Shown here piece by piece: positions 33,212 to 42,980 of a stretch of 64,000 bases of DNA. Under the pieces are notes generated by a model. That model was not told the origin of the DNA. It did no database searches and was given only the letters and a program-made list of their open reading frames with translations. Location: assembly GCF_002954775.1 (NCBI RefSeq), contig NZ_PJME01000010.1, forward strand, positions 62,001 to 126,000, read 5' to 3'. Numbering within the stretch: the stretch's first letter is position 1; every line of letters starts with the position of its first letter. The DNA is from Streptomyces geranii. GTDB taxonomy: Bacteria; Actinomycetota; Actinomycetes; Streptomycetales; Streptomycetaceae. Both the position numbers and the translations under genes were made by a program.

Positions 33212-33733
33212 GTGCCAGGCGTGTCCGGCCGGGTGCTTGTTGTCGACGACAACAAGGTCATCCGGCAGCTGATCAGGGTCAACCTCGAACTGGAGGGTTT
33301 CGAGGTCGTGACCGCGGCTGACGGTGCCGAGTGTCTGGATGTCGTGCATCAGGTGCGCCCCGACGTCGTCACCCTCGACGTCGCCATGCCTCGCCTCGAC
33401 GGCCTGCGTACCGCCGCCCATCTGCGCGCCGACCCCCGTACCCGCGACCTGCCCCTCGCCATCATCAGCGCCTGTTCGCAGTACGAGGTCGAGGCCGGGC
33501 TCGAGGTCGGGGTCGACGCCTTCCTTGCCAAGCCCTTCGATCCCGCCGAACTCATCAGCCTCGTACAGCAGTTGGCCGAGCGGGGGAGAGACGGCGCCAC
33601 TCTGGAGAGCGCCCTCGGTCCCTCTTCCATTACCTCTCTCGGGCCTTCGGTCGGTCCTCTGGGGCCCCCTTCCATCGGCTCACTCGGCACACCCGGCGAA
33701 GCCGAGCGCGCCGGCCGAGCCGCCGGCGCCTGA
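33212..33733 (+). CDS. Stand-alone receiver-domain response regulator
   Basis: 173 residues from GTG 33212. TACCCT ends 6 nt before it, so the mRNA is probably leaderless. CheY-like receiver: RVLVVDDNKVIRQLI (acidic pair), phospho-acceptor Asp56 in VVTLDVAMPRLDG, and Lys in DAFLAKPFDPAEL. After about residue 130 there is no output domain but a Gly/Ser/Pro-rich tail with repeated LGPxS units. It keeps its place beside tRNA-Arg and nrtL in Streptomyces; partner kinase unknown. Confidence 0.88.
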   Translation: MPGVSGRVLVVDDNKVIRQLIRVNLELEGFEVVTAADGAECLDVVHQVRPDVVTLDVAMPRLDGLRTAAHLRADPRTRDLPLAIISACSQYEVEAGLEVGVDAFLAKPFDPAELISLVQQLAERGRDGATLESALGPSSITSLGPSVGPLGPPSIGSLGTPGEAERAGRAAGA

Positions 33734-34052
33734 ACCGGGCACCGTTCCGTCGGCTCCCTCTACGGTCTACGACTGGGCCCGAGCCCACATCCGAGCCCGA
33801 ACCTGTAGCCCGAGCCCGAGCCTGTATACGAGCCCGAGGCCACGCCCGCGTCGGAGCCCGCGTCCGTCTCTGCCCCCGTATCCCAGCCCCGCCCCCGCGT
33901 TCATGTCCGGGCCCGCGCCCCGGCCCCCGCCCGTCTCCGAAACCCAGCCTCCCCCCACCCCTCCTCGCCACCCCCACTCCCCGCCCGTCCACATTCCGGA
34001 CCCCCCCAAACCCAGTCGCATACCCACCCCCCTCCTCCCATACGCTTGTCCC
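33734..34052. other. 319-bp pyrimidine-rich low-complexity spacer
   Basis: Strongly C-biased on the plus strand, with repeated GAGCCC/CGAGCC units at 33775-33850 and runs such as CCCCCCCAAACCC. Long open frames across it are compositional artefacts. It ends in the promoter of nrtL (CATACGCT just before the GTG). Confidence 0.6.
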
Positions 34053-35102
34053 GTGACCCCCGTCGAGCTCTCCCGTACCGTGCTGTGCGCGGTACGCCAT
34101 GCTGTCGACGCCGGTGAACTGAGTGTCGCCGTCCCCGCACGTGCCGTCGTCTCCGTGCCCGGGGCCGGCGGTACCGGGGACTACGCCACCAACATCGCCC
34201 TTCAGCTGGCCCGCCCCGCCGGCCGCACCCCCCGTTACGTCGCCGAAGTGCTGCGCGAGCGGATCAGCGGTGCCCCCGGTGTCCGTGACGTCGAGATCAC
34301 CGGGCCGGGATTCCTCAATATCAGCCTCGACAGCGCCGCCCCTGCCGCCCTCGTACGCGAGATCCGCACCCAAGGGCTGCGGTACGGGCACAGCGACGCC
34401 CTCGCCGGGCAGGTGCTGGAGCTGCGGCTGCCCGGTAGGAGCGAGCCCCGCGCCGACGCCGTCGCCGAGGCCGTCACGCGGATCGTCGCCACCCAAGGGG
34501 GTCGGGTCCGGGTGCGTGTCCAGCGCGGCGGCGGTGAACCGCAAGGCACTGTCGACATCCTCATCCCCGATGTCCCCGATGTCCCCGATGTCCTCGATCT
34601 GCGCACCCTGCCCCCTGCCCCAGCCGACCCCACCCCCCTCGGCCCCGACGCCGCCCGCTGGGCCCTTCTCCACCCCGCCCCGCACGACCGGCCCCGGCTC
34701 GGGCCCGAGCATCTGGTCCAGCGGGAGAGCAACCCCCTCTTCCGGGTGCGTTACGCCTACGCCCGCACCCGCGCGCTCGGCCGTAACGCCGTCGACCTCG
34801 GCCTCACCGCCCACCCCGGCGATCTCGCCGACGTAACCGCGGCCCACCCCCTCCTCGCCACCCTCGCCGACCACCCCCGCCTTCTCCTCGGCGCCGCCAC
34901 CCACCGCGCCCCGGACCGGCTTGCCCGGCATCTCGTCACCGTCGCCGATGCCACGCTCGCCTTCGTGCCCACCGTGCTGCCCATCGGGGACGAGAAACCC
35001 TCGGCCGCCCATCGGGCCCGGCTCGCGCTCGCCGAAGCCGCCGGGACGGTGCTGGCCGGCGGCCTGTCCCTGCTCGGCATCGACGCACCCGAATATCTTT
35101 GA
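34053..35102 (+). CDS. nrtL: NrtL, ArgRS-related anticodon-binding protein without catalytic core
   Basis: 349 residues from GTG 34053, with TACGCT 7 nt upstream and no ribosome binding site (leaderless). The N-terminal 90 residues match the ArgRS additional domain (GTGDYATNIALQLARPAG, then GFLNISLDS). The C-terminal third is a DALR anticodon-binding domain (NPLFRVRYAYARTRAL, ARHLVTVADATLAF). The Rossmann domain with HIGH and KMSKS is absent; an Asp/Val/Pro repeat (IPDVPDVPDVLDL) bridges the two parts. It therefore cannot charge tRNA but could bind tRNA-Arg, notably that encoded 1 kb away. The role is unproven. Confidence 0.85.
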   Translation: MTPVELSRTVLCAVRHAVDAGELSVAVPARAVVSVPGAGGTGDYATNIALQLARPAGRTPRYVAEVLRERISGAPGVRDVEITGPGFLNISLDSAAPAALVREIRTQGLRYGHSDALAGQVLELRLPGRSEPRADAVAEAVTRIVATQGGRVRVRVQRGGGEPQGTVDILIPDVPDVPDVLDLRTLPPAPADPTPLGPDAARWALLHPAPHDRPRLGPEHLVQRESNPLFRVRYAYARTRALGRNAVDLGLTAHPGDLADVTAAHPLLATLADHPRLLLGAATHRAPDRLARHLVTVADATLAFVPTVLPIGDEKPSAAHRARLALAEAAGTVLAGGLSLLGIDAPEYL

Positions 35103-35224
35103 CATGTCGCTCGCCATATCTCGCCATGTCTCGCTGTATCTCGCCCCATCTCTTCTCCTCTCCCCTCCGTTCCTCTCTCCGTACCTCTGACATGTCTTGA
35201 CACCTCTGAGGAAGCCGCACAGCC

Positions 35225-36616
35225 ATGAGCCGTTCCGCACACCCCGCCGGGCCCCGTCACGCCGATGTACTGCCCGAGGGGCACCCCTCCGCGCCGCCCG
35301 CCGACCTCAACGCCCTCGACCGGAAGGTCTGGGCGTCCACCGTCACCCGTACCCCCGACGGGGTCGTCACTGTGGGTGGGGTCGAGGTCACTACGCTCGC
35401 CGAGGAGTTCGGGACTCCCGCCTATCTCCTCGACGAGACCGACTTCCGTGAGCGTGCCCGCGCCTGGCGTACCGCCTTCGGGCCCGACGCCGACGTCTTC
35501 TACGCCGGGAAGGCGTTCCTGTCGCGGGCTGTCGTGCGGTGGCTGCACGACGAGGGGCTCAACCTCGACGTCTGCTCGGGGGGTGAACTCACCACCGCGC
35601 TCTCCGCCGGTATGCCCGCCGACCGCATCGCCTTCCACGGCAACAACAAGTCCGTCGAGGAGATCGAGGCCGCCGTCCGTGCCGGTGTCGGGCGGATCGT
35701 GCTCGACTCCTTCCAGGAGATCGTCCGTGTCGCCCACATCGCCGGCTCCCTCGGTAAGCGGCAGCGCGTGCAGATCCGTATCACCGTCGGTGTCGAAGCC
35801 CATACACATGAATTCATCGCCACCGCCCATGAAGACCAGAAGTTCGGGATTCCGCTCGCCGGTGGGCAGGCCGCCGAGGCCGTGCGGCGGGCGCTTCAGC
35901 TCGACGGGCTCGACGTCGTCGGGATTCACTCGCACATCGGGTCCCAGATCTTCGACATGTCGGGCTTCGAAGTCGCCGCACATCGTGTCGTCGGGCTGCT
36001 CAAGGACATTCGGGACGAGCACGGTGTCGAACTGCCCGAGATCGACCTCGGGGGCGGGCTCGGCATCGCCTACACCAGCGACGACGATCCCCGCGAGCCG
36101 CACGAGATCGCCAAGGCGCTGAACGAGATCGTCAGTCGGGAGTGTGAGCGGGCCCAGCTCTCCACTCCTCGGATCTCCGTCGAGCCCGGGCGGGCCATCG
36201 TCGGGCCCACCGCCTTCACGCTCTACGAGGTCGGCACCATCAAGCCCCTCGAAAACCTTCGCACGTACGTCTCTGTCGACGGCGGGATGTCCGACAACAT
36301 CCGGACCGCTCTCTACGACGCCGAATACAGCGTCGCTCTCGTCTCCCGCACCTCCGAGGCCGCGCCCATGCTCGTGCGCGTGGTCGGCAAGCACTGCGAG
36401 AGCGGGGACATCGTCGTCAAGGACGCCTTCCTGCCCGCCGACCTGGCACCCGGTGACCTGATCGCGGTGCCGGCGACCGGTGCGTACTGCCGGTCCATGG
36501 CCAGCAATTACAACCATGCACTCCGGCCGCCCGTCGTCGCCGTGCGCGACGGGGAGGCCCGTGTGATCGTTCGGCGGGAGACCGAGGAGGATCTTCTCCG
36601 TCTCGACGTGGGATGA
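35225..36616 (+). CDS. lysA: Diaminopimelate decarboxylase
   Basis: 463 residues, ATG 35225 after GAGGAAG. A fold-III PLP enzyme: the Schiff-base Lys is in FYAGKAFLSR, then DVCSGGELTTAL, GIHSHIGSQIF, the phosphate-binding EPGRAIVGP, and the partner-subunit Cys in CESGDIVVKDAFLP. It decarboxylates meso-diaminopimelate to lysine in the cytosol. Heads the aspartate-family block with hom, thrC and thrB. A small loop-back hairpin after the stop may end its transcript. Confidence 0.97.
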   Translation: MSRSAHPAGPRHADVLPEGHPSAPPADLNALDRKVWASTVTRTPDGVVTVGGVEVTTLAEEFGTPAYLLDETDFRERARAWRTAFGPDADVFYAGKAFLSRAVVRWLHDEGLNLDVCSGGELTTALSAGMPADRIAFHGNNKSVEEIEAAVRAGVGRIVLDSFQEIVRVAHIAGSLGKRQRVQIRITVGVEAHTHEFIATAHEDQKFGIPLAGGQAAEAVRRALQLDGLDVVGIHSHIGSQIFDMSGFEVAAHRVVGLLKDIRDEHGVELPEIDLGGGLGIAYTSDDDPREPHEIAKALNEIVSRECERAQLSTPRISVEPGRAIVGPTAFTLYEVGTIKPLENLRTYVSVDGGMSDNIRTALYDAEYSVALVSRTSEAAPMLVRVVGKHCESGDIVVKDAFLPADLAPGDLIAVPATGAYCRSMASNYNHALRPPVVAVRDGEARVIVRRETEEDLLRLDVG

Positions 36617-36660
36617 GACGTGGGATGAGATGAGAGCGCAGAAACCCGCTGTACGCCTCG

Positions 36661-36687
36661 CGGCGGAAGATCTCCTGTCTTCCGCCG
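36661..36687 (+). terminator. Hairpin after lysA
   Basis: CGGCGGAAGA (36661-36670) pairs with TCTTCCGCCG (36678-36687), a 10-bp perfect stem 44 bp after the lysA stop, with no T-tract. Confidence 0.6.
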
Positions 36688-36792
36688 CTCGGAAAACGAA
36701 ATAAACATCTCACGATCCGGACGATTGGTAGAAACTTCGGTCCGGTGAGTGAGACTTGTCGAACCGTAGACGGTATGAGGAAACGAGGTCGG

Positions 36793-38085
36793 ATGATGCG
36801 TAAGCGTCCGCTGAAGGTGGCGCTGCTGGGCTGTGGGGTTGTCGGCTCAGAGGTGGCGCGCATCATGACGACGCACGCCGACGATCTCGCCGCCCGCATC
36901 GGCGCCCCCGTCGAGCTTGCCGGTGTCGCCGTTCGGCGGCCCTCCAAGGTGCGTGACGGCATCGACCCCGCCCTCGTCACCACCGACGCCACCGGCCTCG
37001 TCAAACGTGGTGACATCGATGTGGTGGTCGAGGTGATCGGTGGGATCGAGCCCGCCCGGTCCCTCATCACCACCGCCTTCGAGTACGGCGCCTCCGTCGT
37101 CTCCGCCAACAAGGCACTCCTCGCCCAGGACGGCGCCGCCCTGCACGCCGCCGCCGAGGACCACGACGCCGACCTTTATTACGAGGCCGCCGTCGCCGGT
37201 GCGATTCCTCTTATCCGGCCGCTGCGTGAGTCCCTCGCCGGGGACAAGGTCAATCGGGTGCTCGGCATCGTCAACGGCACCACCAACTTCATCCTCGACA
37301 AGATGGACAGCACGGGCGCCGGGTATCAGGAGGCCCTCGACGAGGCCACCGCCCTGGGGTACGCCGAAGCCGACCCGACCGCCGACGTCGAGGGGTTCGA
37401 CGCCGCCGCCAAGGCCGCCATCCTCGCCGGGATCGCCTTCCACACGCGCGTGCGGCTGGACGACGTATACCGCGAGGGCATGACCGAGGTCACCGCGTCC
37501 GACTTCGCCTCCGCCAGGAACATGGGCTGCACCATCAAGCTGCTCGCCATCTGCGAGCGGGCCGCGGACGGGCAGTCCGTCACCGCGCGGGTGCATCCGG
37601 CCATGATTCCGCTGACGCACCCGCTCGCCTCCGTGCGCGGCGCCTACAACGCCGTGTTCGTCGAGTCGGACGCCAGTGGTCAGCTGATGTTCTACGGGCC
37701 CGGGGCCGGCGGTGCGCCGACCGCCTCCGCCGTGCTCGGCGATCTCGTCGCCGTGTGCCGCAACCGGCTCAACGGATCGACCGGGCCGGGGGAGTCGGCG
37801 TACGCCGCGCTGCCCGTGTCCGGCATGGGTGACGTCGTCACGCGCTATCACATCAGCCTCGACGTCGCCGACAAACCGGGTGTTCTCGCCCAGGTGGCCA
37901 CCGTGTTCGCCGAGCACGGTGTTTCGATCGATACGGTTCGCCAGACGGGCAAGGACGGCGAGGCCTCCCTTGTCGTCGTCACCCATCGTGCGTCCGACGC
38001 CGCCCTGGGCGGAACCGTCGAGGCGTTGCGCAAGCTCGACACCGTGCGGGGTGTCGCCAGCATCATGCGGGTTGAAGGAGAGTAA
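36793..38085 (+). CDS. hom: Homoserine dehydrogenase
   Basis: 430 residues from ATG 36793 (GAGGTC just upstream). NADP-binding KVALLGCGVVGSEVA at the N-terminus, the catalytic core with ANKALLAQDG, YYEAAVAGAIPLI, GIVNGTTNFIL and GYAEADPTADVEG, and a C-terminal ACT domain (HISLDVADKPGVLAQVA) for threonine feedback. It reduces aspartate semialdehyde to homoserine. The thrC gene follows after 6 bp and is translated from the same mRNA. Confidence 0.97.
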   Translation: MMRKRPLKVALLGCGVVGSEVARIMTTHADDLAARIGAPVELAGVAVRRPSKVRDGIDPALVTTDATGLVKRGDIDVVVEVIGGIEPARSLITTAFEYGASVVSANKALLAQDGAALHAAAEDHDADLYYEAAVAGAIPLIRPLRESLAGDKVNRVLGIVNGTTNFILDKMDSTGAGYQEALDEATALGYAEADPTADVEGFDAAAKAAILAGIAFHTRVRLDDVYREGMTEVTASDFASARNMGCTIKLLAICERAADGQSVTARVHPAMIPLTHPLASVRGAYNAVFVESDASGQLMFYGPGAGGAPTASAVLGDLVAVCRNRLNGSTGPGESAYAALPVSGMGDVVTRYHISLDVADKPGVLAQVATVFAEHGVSIDTVRQTGKDGEASLVVVTHRASDAALGGTVEALRKLDTVRGVASIMRVEGE

Positions 38086-38091
38086 CCAGCA

Positions 38092-39150
38092 ATGACCCAC
38101 CAATGGCGCGGAATCATCGAGGAGTACCGGGACCGGCTGCCCGTCTCCGACAGCACGCCGGTCGTGACGCTCCGCGAGGGCGGCACGCCCCTCGTCCCCG
38201 CGCAGGTGCTCTCCGAGCGCACGGGCTGCGAGGTCCACCTCAAGGTGGAGGGTGCCAACCCCACCGGGTCCTTCAAGGACCGCGGCATGACCATGGCCAT
38301 CACGCGCGCGAAGGAGGAGGGGGCCAAGGCCGTCATCTGTGCCTCTACGGGCAATACGTCTGCCTCCGCCGCCGCCTATGCCGTGCGCGCGGGCATGGTC
38401 TCGGCCGTCCTCGTGCCGCAGGGCAAGATCGCCCTCGGCAAGATGGGCCAGGCGCTCGTGCACGGCGCCAAGATCCTCCAGGTCGACGGCAACTTCGACG
38501 ACTGCCTCACCCTCGCCCGGTCGCTCAGCGACAACTACCCGGTGGCGCTGGTGAATTCGGTCAACCCGGTGCGCATCGAGGGGCAGAAGACGGCCGCCTT
38601 CGAGATCGTCGACATGCTCGGCGACGCCCCCGACATCCACGTCCTGCCGGTCGGCAACGCGGGCAACATCACCGCGTACTGGAAGGGCTACACCGAGTAC
38701 GCCGCCGACGGCATCGCCCGGCGCACCCCGCGCATGTGGGGGTTCCAGGCGGCCGGCAGTGCCCCGATCGTGCGCGGCGAGGTCGTCAAGGACCCCTCGA
38801 CGCTCGCCACCGCGATCCGCATCGGCAACCCGGCGTCCTGGAAGCAGGCGCTGGCCGCGCGCGACGAGTCCGGCGGCCTCATCGACGAGGTGACGGACCG
38901 TGAGATCCTGCGCGCCTACCGGCTGTTGGCCGCGCAGGAGGGCGTTTTCGTCGAGCCCGCGTCCGCCGCGTCCGTCGCCGGTCTGCTGAAGCTGGCCGAG
39001 CAGGGCAAGGTCGACCCGGGCCAGACGATCGTCTGCACGGTCACCGGCAACGGCCTGAAGGACCCGGGCTGGGCCACCGAGGGCGCACCGAAGCCGGTCG
39101 TCGTGCCGGTGGACGCCGCGACGGCCGCGGAGCGACTCGGACTCGCGTAG
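38092..39150 (+). CDS. thrC: Threonine synthase
   Basis: 352 residues, ATG 38092 with AAGGAGAG upstream. A fold-II PLP enzyme: Lys in NPTGSFKDRGMT, ASTGNTSASAAAYA for phosphate binding, VLPVGNAGNITAYW as the glycine loop. Short, actinobacterial-type enzyme of about 350 residues. It converts phosphohomoserine to threonine. Operon with hom. Confidence 0.97.
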   Translation: MTHQWRGIIEEYRDRLPVSDSTPVVTLREGGTPLVPAQVLSERTGCEVHLKVEGANPTGSFKDRGMTMAITRAKEEGAKAVICASTGNTSASAAAYAVRAGMVSAVLVPQGKIALGKMGQALVHGAKILQVDGNFDDCLTLARSLSDNYPVALVNSVNPVRIEGQKTAAFEIVDMLGDAPDIHVLPVGNAGNITAYWKGYTEYAADGIARRTPRMWGFQAAGSAPIVRGEVVKDPSTLATAIRIGNPASWKQALAARDESGGLIDEVTDREILRAYRLLAAQEGVFVEPASAASVAGLLKLAEQGKVDPGQTIVCTVTGNGLKDPGWATEGAPKPVVVPVDAATAAERLGLA

Positions 39151-39300
39151 ACCGGGTACTGACCATCCGAACCTGGGTACTCCCTACGTAGTCCCTACGG
39201 CGGGTGCACAGGGGGCTTACGACACGCATCGTGCGCCTCCTGTGCGCCCTATGTCGCCACAGAACCTTCCTTCGATAAGCTGGGGTGAACCCGCCCGCCG

Positions 39301-39318
39301 CATATGCCCCGGCATATG
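39301..39318. promoter_or_regulatory. 18-bp palindrome in the thrC-thrB spacer
   Basis: CATATGCC and GGCATATG are perfect arms round CC. They lie 131 bp before thrB, just downstream of GATAAGCT, which looks like a -10 box. The 298-bp spacer contains no gene and suggests thrB has its own promoter, possibly controlled at this dyad. Confidence 0.4.
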
Positions 39319-39448
39319 GCACGGCGCCGCGACGTCTCAGCGGCCCTGAGGGTCTCCGCGTAGGTCCTCAGCCGTTTTCAGCAGCAGTTTTCCAGTGTCG
39401 TATCGAGTGTCTTCGACGAACTCGCAGCTCAAGGAGAGTCATCGAGCG

Positions 39449-40378
39449 ATGGCCGGTCCAGCGTTCCGAGCCGCCGCCGTCCGGGTGCGCGTCCCCGCCA
39501 CCAGCGCCAATCTCGGTCCGGGCTTCGACGCCCTGGGCCTGTCGCTGGGGTTGTACGACGACGTGGTCGTCCGGGTGGCCGACTCCGGGCTGCACATCGA
39601 CATCGCCGGCGAGGGCAGCGAGACCCTCCCGCGCGACGAGAACCACCTGCTCGTACGGTCCCTGCGCACCGCCTTCGACCTGCTCGGCGGACAGCCGCGC
39701 GGGCTGGAGATCGTGTGCGCCAACCGCATTCCGCACGGACGGGGACTGGGGTCCTCCTCGGCCGCCATCTGCGCCGGGATCGTCGCCGCGCGGGCCGTCA
39801 CGATAGGTGGCGACAGCCGGCTCGACGACGAGGCGCTGCTCGAACTCGCCACGGAGATCGAGGGCCACCCGGACAACGTCGCGGCCTGTCTGCTCGGCGG
39901 GTTCACGCTCTCCTGGATGGAGTCCGGAGCCGCCCGGGCGATCAGGATGGAGCCCGCCCGTTCCATCGTTCCGGTGGTTTTCGTGCCCGGCAAGCCGGTA
40001 CTGACCGAGACGGCGCGCGGGCTGCTGCCGCGCACCGTCCCGCACGTCGACGCCGCCACCAACGCGGGCCGTGCCGCACTGCTCGTGGAGGCGCTGACCA
40101 GGCGCCCCGAGCTGCTCCTCCCGGCCACCGAGGACCGGCTGCACCAGGAGTACCGCGCCCCCGCCATGCCGGAGAGCGCGGCACTGGTGGAGCGGTTGCG
40201 GGCCGACGGCATCCCCGCGGTGATCTCCGGCGCCGGGCCCACGGTCCTGGCGCTGGCCGACGAGGCCACGGCCGACAAGGTCTCCCGGCTCGCGGGCGAG
40301 GGCTGGGCCGCCAACCGGCTCGGTCTCGACGCCCGGGGGGCCAGCGTGCTGCCGCTCGCGGCGCCCGGGGAGAGCTGA
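39449..40378 (+). CDS. thrB: Homoserine kinase
   Basis: 309 residues from ATG 39449 (AAGGAGA 12 nt upstream). A GHMP kinase: VRVPATSANLGPGFDALGLS at the N-terminus, the ATP loop RGLGSSSAAICAGIVAA, GHPDNVAACLLGG and the C-terminal ISGAGPTVLAL. It phosphorylates homoserine for ThrC. Separated from thrC by 298 bp, so probably transcribed on its own. Confidence 0.97.
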   Translation: MAGPAFRAAAVRVRVPATSANLGPGFDALGLSLGLYDDVVVRVADSGLHIDIAGEGSETLPRDENHLLVRSLRTAFDLLGGQPRGLEIVCANRIPHGRGLGSSSAAICAGIVAARAVTIGGDSRLDDEALLELATEIEGHPDNVAACLLGGFTLSWMESGAARAIRMEPARSIVPVVFVPGKPVLTETARGLLPRTVPHVDAATNAGRAALLVEALTRRPELLLPATEDRLHQEYRAPAMPESAALVERLRADGIPAVISGAGPTVLALADEATADKVSRLAGEGWAANRLGLDARGASVLPLAAPGES

Positions 40379-40818
40379 ACCGACGCCGTGACCTCCGACG
40401 CTATGAGATTCAACTACATACGGTTGCCGGATTTGGAGAGGGGGAATGTTTGTTGGATCCGGTAGTGTTAACCTCAAGTCTGCACCCGACCCCACCATGG
40501 CGAGGTGCTTTGTGTCCCCGTCCGGGACAGACATTCTTCCGGGAGCCTCCCAAGCCACTCTGTGTTTCATGCGGCGTTCCATTCGTCGTATGCAGGCGCT
40601 GAGCGGCATTCAGGGCACGCTCCGGAACCGGTGTGACCAAGCCGCCTGACACGGACACTCAGTGTCATGGCTTTGGGAAACGCCATCACCAGAAACCTCT
40701 TCCGCCGCTTCGGCGGACCACCGCCCCGGCACGGTCCACTCATGAAGGACCGAAGCCGGACAGCACAACCGGTCGCCGTGCCAGACAGGCCGACGTCCGC
40801 TCCAGGGAAGGACCCTTC
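40379..40818 (+). other. 440-bp rho leader region
   Basis: No gene is supported. It contains a TAGTGT box at about 40463 in an AT-richer patch, then a long leader without strong hairpins. Long C-rich, G-poor leaders are the usual target of Rho itself, so autoregulation is plausible. The in-frame extension of rho to 40633 is unlike Rho and is treated as untranslated. Confidence 0.5.
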
Positions 40819-42930
40819 GTGAGCGACACCACCGATCTGATGGGCGCACGTGTCGAGGAGACCGCTGCCGCGCCCTCCACGGACGCCTCCGCGCCTGCCA
40901 CGGGTGCCGGCTCCCGGCGGCGCCGCGGTACCGGCCTCGACGGCATGGTGCTGGCCGAGCTGCAGCAGGTCGCATCCGGCCTCGGCATCAAGGGCACTGC
41001 GCGGATGCGCAAGAGCCAGCTGATCGAGGTCATCAAGGAGGCGCAGGCCGGAGGCGGGACCTCCAAGGCCGCCTCCCCCGCCGCCGGGGACGCGGCCGAG
41101 GCCAAGCCGAAGCGCCGCGCCACCTCCAAGGCCCGTACGGGCGAGGACGCCGCGCCCGTGGCCGCCGTAGAGAAGAAGGCGGCCGTACAGGTCGAGGCGC
41201 CCGCCGAGAAGGCCGTGGCCCAGCAGCAGATCGAGATCCCCGGTCAGCCCGCCAGCGAGGATGCCCCCGCCGGGCGCGGTCGGCGTCGTGCCACCGCCGA
41301 GGCGGGCAGCCCCGAGACGGTTGTCGCCGAGGTGAAGAGCGAGCCCAAGGCCGAGACGCCCGCCCCGCAGGCGCAGACCGACGCCGGTGACGGCGACGGC
41401 CGTCAGGGCCGCCGCGACCGCCGGGACCGCGGTGACCGCGGCCGGGACCGCGACCGCCGCGGCAACAAGGGCGACGAGCAGCAGGGCGGCGCCCCGCAGC
41501 GCGGTACGCAGCAGGGCCAGGGGCAGAGCCAGGGCCAGCAGGGCGGCGGCCGACAGGACCGCCAGGACCGGCAGGACCGTCCCGACCGGCAGGATCGCCA
41601 GGACCGGCAGGACCGCCAGCAGCGGGACACCGGACCGCGCGACCTCGGCCCCCGTGACAACGGCCCCCAGGACGACGACGACTTCGACGGCGGACGCCGT
41701 GGCCGCCGAGGCCGTTACCGGGACCGCCGGGGCCGGCGCGGGCGCGAGGAGTTCGGCCCGAACGAGCCGCAGGTCGCCGACGACGACGTCCTGATCCCCG
41801 TCGCGGGCATCCTCGACATCCTCGACAACTACGCCTTCATCCGGACCTCCGGCTACCTGCCGGGCCCGAACGACGTGTACGTCTCCCTCGCCCAGGTCCG
41901 CAAGAACGGCCTGCGCAAGGGCGACCACGTCACCGGCGCGGTCCGGCAGCCCAAGGAAGGCGAGCGCCGCGAGAAGTTCAACGCGCTCGTCCGCCTCGAC
42001 TCCGTCAACGGCATGGCGCCCGAACACGGCCGTGGCCGCCCGGAGTTCAACAAGCTGACGCCGCTCTACCCGCAGGACCGCCTCCGTCTGGAGACGGACC
42101 CGGGCATCCTCACCACCCGCATCATCGACCTCGTCGCGCCGATCGGTAAGGGCCAGCGCGGTCTGATCGTGGCCCCGCCGAAGACCGGCAAGACCATGAT
42201 CATGCAGGCCATCGCCAACGCGATTACGCACAACAACCCCGAGTGCCACCTGATGGTCGTCCTGGTCGACGAGCGTCCGGAAGAGGTCACCGACATGCAG
42301 CGGTCGGTGAAGGGCGAGGTCATCTCCTCGACCTTCGACCGCCCGGCCGAGGACCACACCACGGTCGCCGAGCTGGCCATCGAGCGCGCCAAGCGCCTGG
42401 TGGAGCTGGGTCACGACGTCGTCGTACTGCTCGACTCGATCACGCGTCTGGGCCGTGCGTACAACCTCGCCGCCCCGGCCTCCGGCCGCATCCTGTCCGG
42501 TGGTGTCGACTCGACCGCGCTGTACCCGCCGAAGCGCTTCTTCGGTGCGGCCCGCAACATCGAGGACGGCGGCTCGCTGACCATCCTCGCCACCGCGCTG
42601 GTGGACACCGGGTCCCGCATGGACGAGGTCATCTTCGAGGAGTTCAAGGGCACCGGCAACGCCGAGCTGAAGCTGGACCGGAAGCTCGCCGACAAGCGCA
42701 TCTTCCCGGCGGTGGACGTCGACGCGTCCGGTACCCGTAAGGAAGAGATCCTGCTCGCCCCCGACGAACTCGGGGTCGTCTGGAAGCTGCGCCGGGTGCT
42801 GCACGCGCTCGACCAGCAGCAGGCGGTCGAGCTGCTCCTCGACAAGATGAAGCAGACGAAGTCGAACGCCGAGTTCCTGATGCAGATCCAGAAGACGACG
42901 CCGGGCGGCAACGGCAACAGCAACGACTGA
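40819..42930 (+). CDS. rho: Transcription termination factor Rho, actinobacterial long form
   Basis: 703 residues from GTG 40819 (GGAAGGA upstream). The Rho N-terminal SAP-like helix region (DGMVLAELQQVASGLGIKG) is followed by an insertion of about 240 residues rich in Arg, Asp, Gln and Gly, including about nine RQD-type repeats (residues 245-275). Then comes the cold-shock RNA-binding domain (AGILDILDNYAFIRTSGYLP) and the hexameric helicase: APPKTGKTMIMQ (Walker A), MVVLVDERPEEVTDM, VVVLLDSITRLGRAYN (Walker B), and SGGVDSTALYPPKRFFGAAR (Q/R loops). Terminates transcription at C-rich unstructured RNA. Confidence 0.97.
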   Translation: MSDTTDLMGARVEETAAAPSTDASAPATGAGSRRRRGTGLDGMVLAELQQVASGLGIKGTARMRKSQLIEVIKEAQAGGGTSKAASPAAGDAAEAKPKRRATSKARTGEDAAPVAAVEKKAAVQVEAPAEKAVAQQQIEIPGQPASEDAPAGRGRRRATAEAGSPETVVAEVKSEPKAETPAPQAQTDAGDGDGRQGRRDRRDRGDRGRDRDRRGNKGDEQQGGAPQRGTQQGQGQSQGQQGGGRQDRQDRQDRPDRQDRQDRQDRQQRDTGPRDLGPRDNGPQDDDDFDGGRRGRRGRYRDRRGRRGREEFGPNEPQVADDDVLIPVAGILDILDNYAFIRTSGYLPGPNDVYVSLAQVRKNGLRKGDHVTGAVRQPKEGERREKFNALVRLDSVNGMAPEHGRGRPEFNKLTPLYPQDRLRLETDPGILTTRIIDLVAPIGKGQRGLIVAPPKTGKTMIMQAIANAITHNNPECHLMVVLVDERPEEVTDMQRSVKGEVISSTFDRPAEDHTTVAELAIERAKRLVELGHDVVVLLDSITRLGRAYNLAAPASGRILSGGVDSTALYPPKRFFGAARNIEDGGSLTILATALVDTGSRMDEVIFEEFKGTGNAELKLDRKLADKRIFPAVDVDASGTRKEEILLAPDELGVVWKLRRVLHALDQQQAVELLLDKMKQTKSNAEFLMQIQKTTPGGNGNSND

Positions 42931-42980
42931 CGTCCGGACGAACGGAATGCCTGACGTCCGGTAAACGGTCGGCAAGCAAC

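Noticed and set aside
33324..34052. Long open frames through the C-rich spacer before nrtL
   Set aside because: Pro/Ser/Arg low-complexity translation in several frames at once. A leaderless promoter sits just before GTG 34053.
41540..41640. RQD-repeat region of rho as a separate repeat element or insertion
   Set aside because: In-frame and typical of the disordered Arg-rich insert found in actinobacterial Rho proteins.
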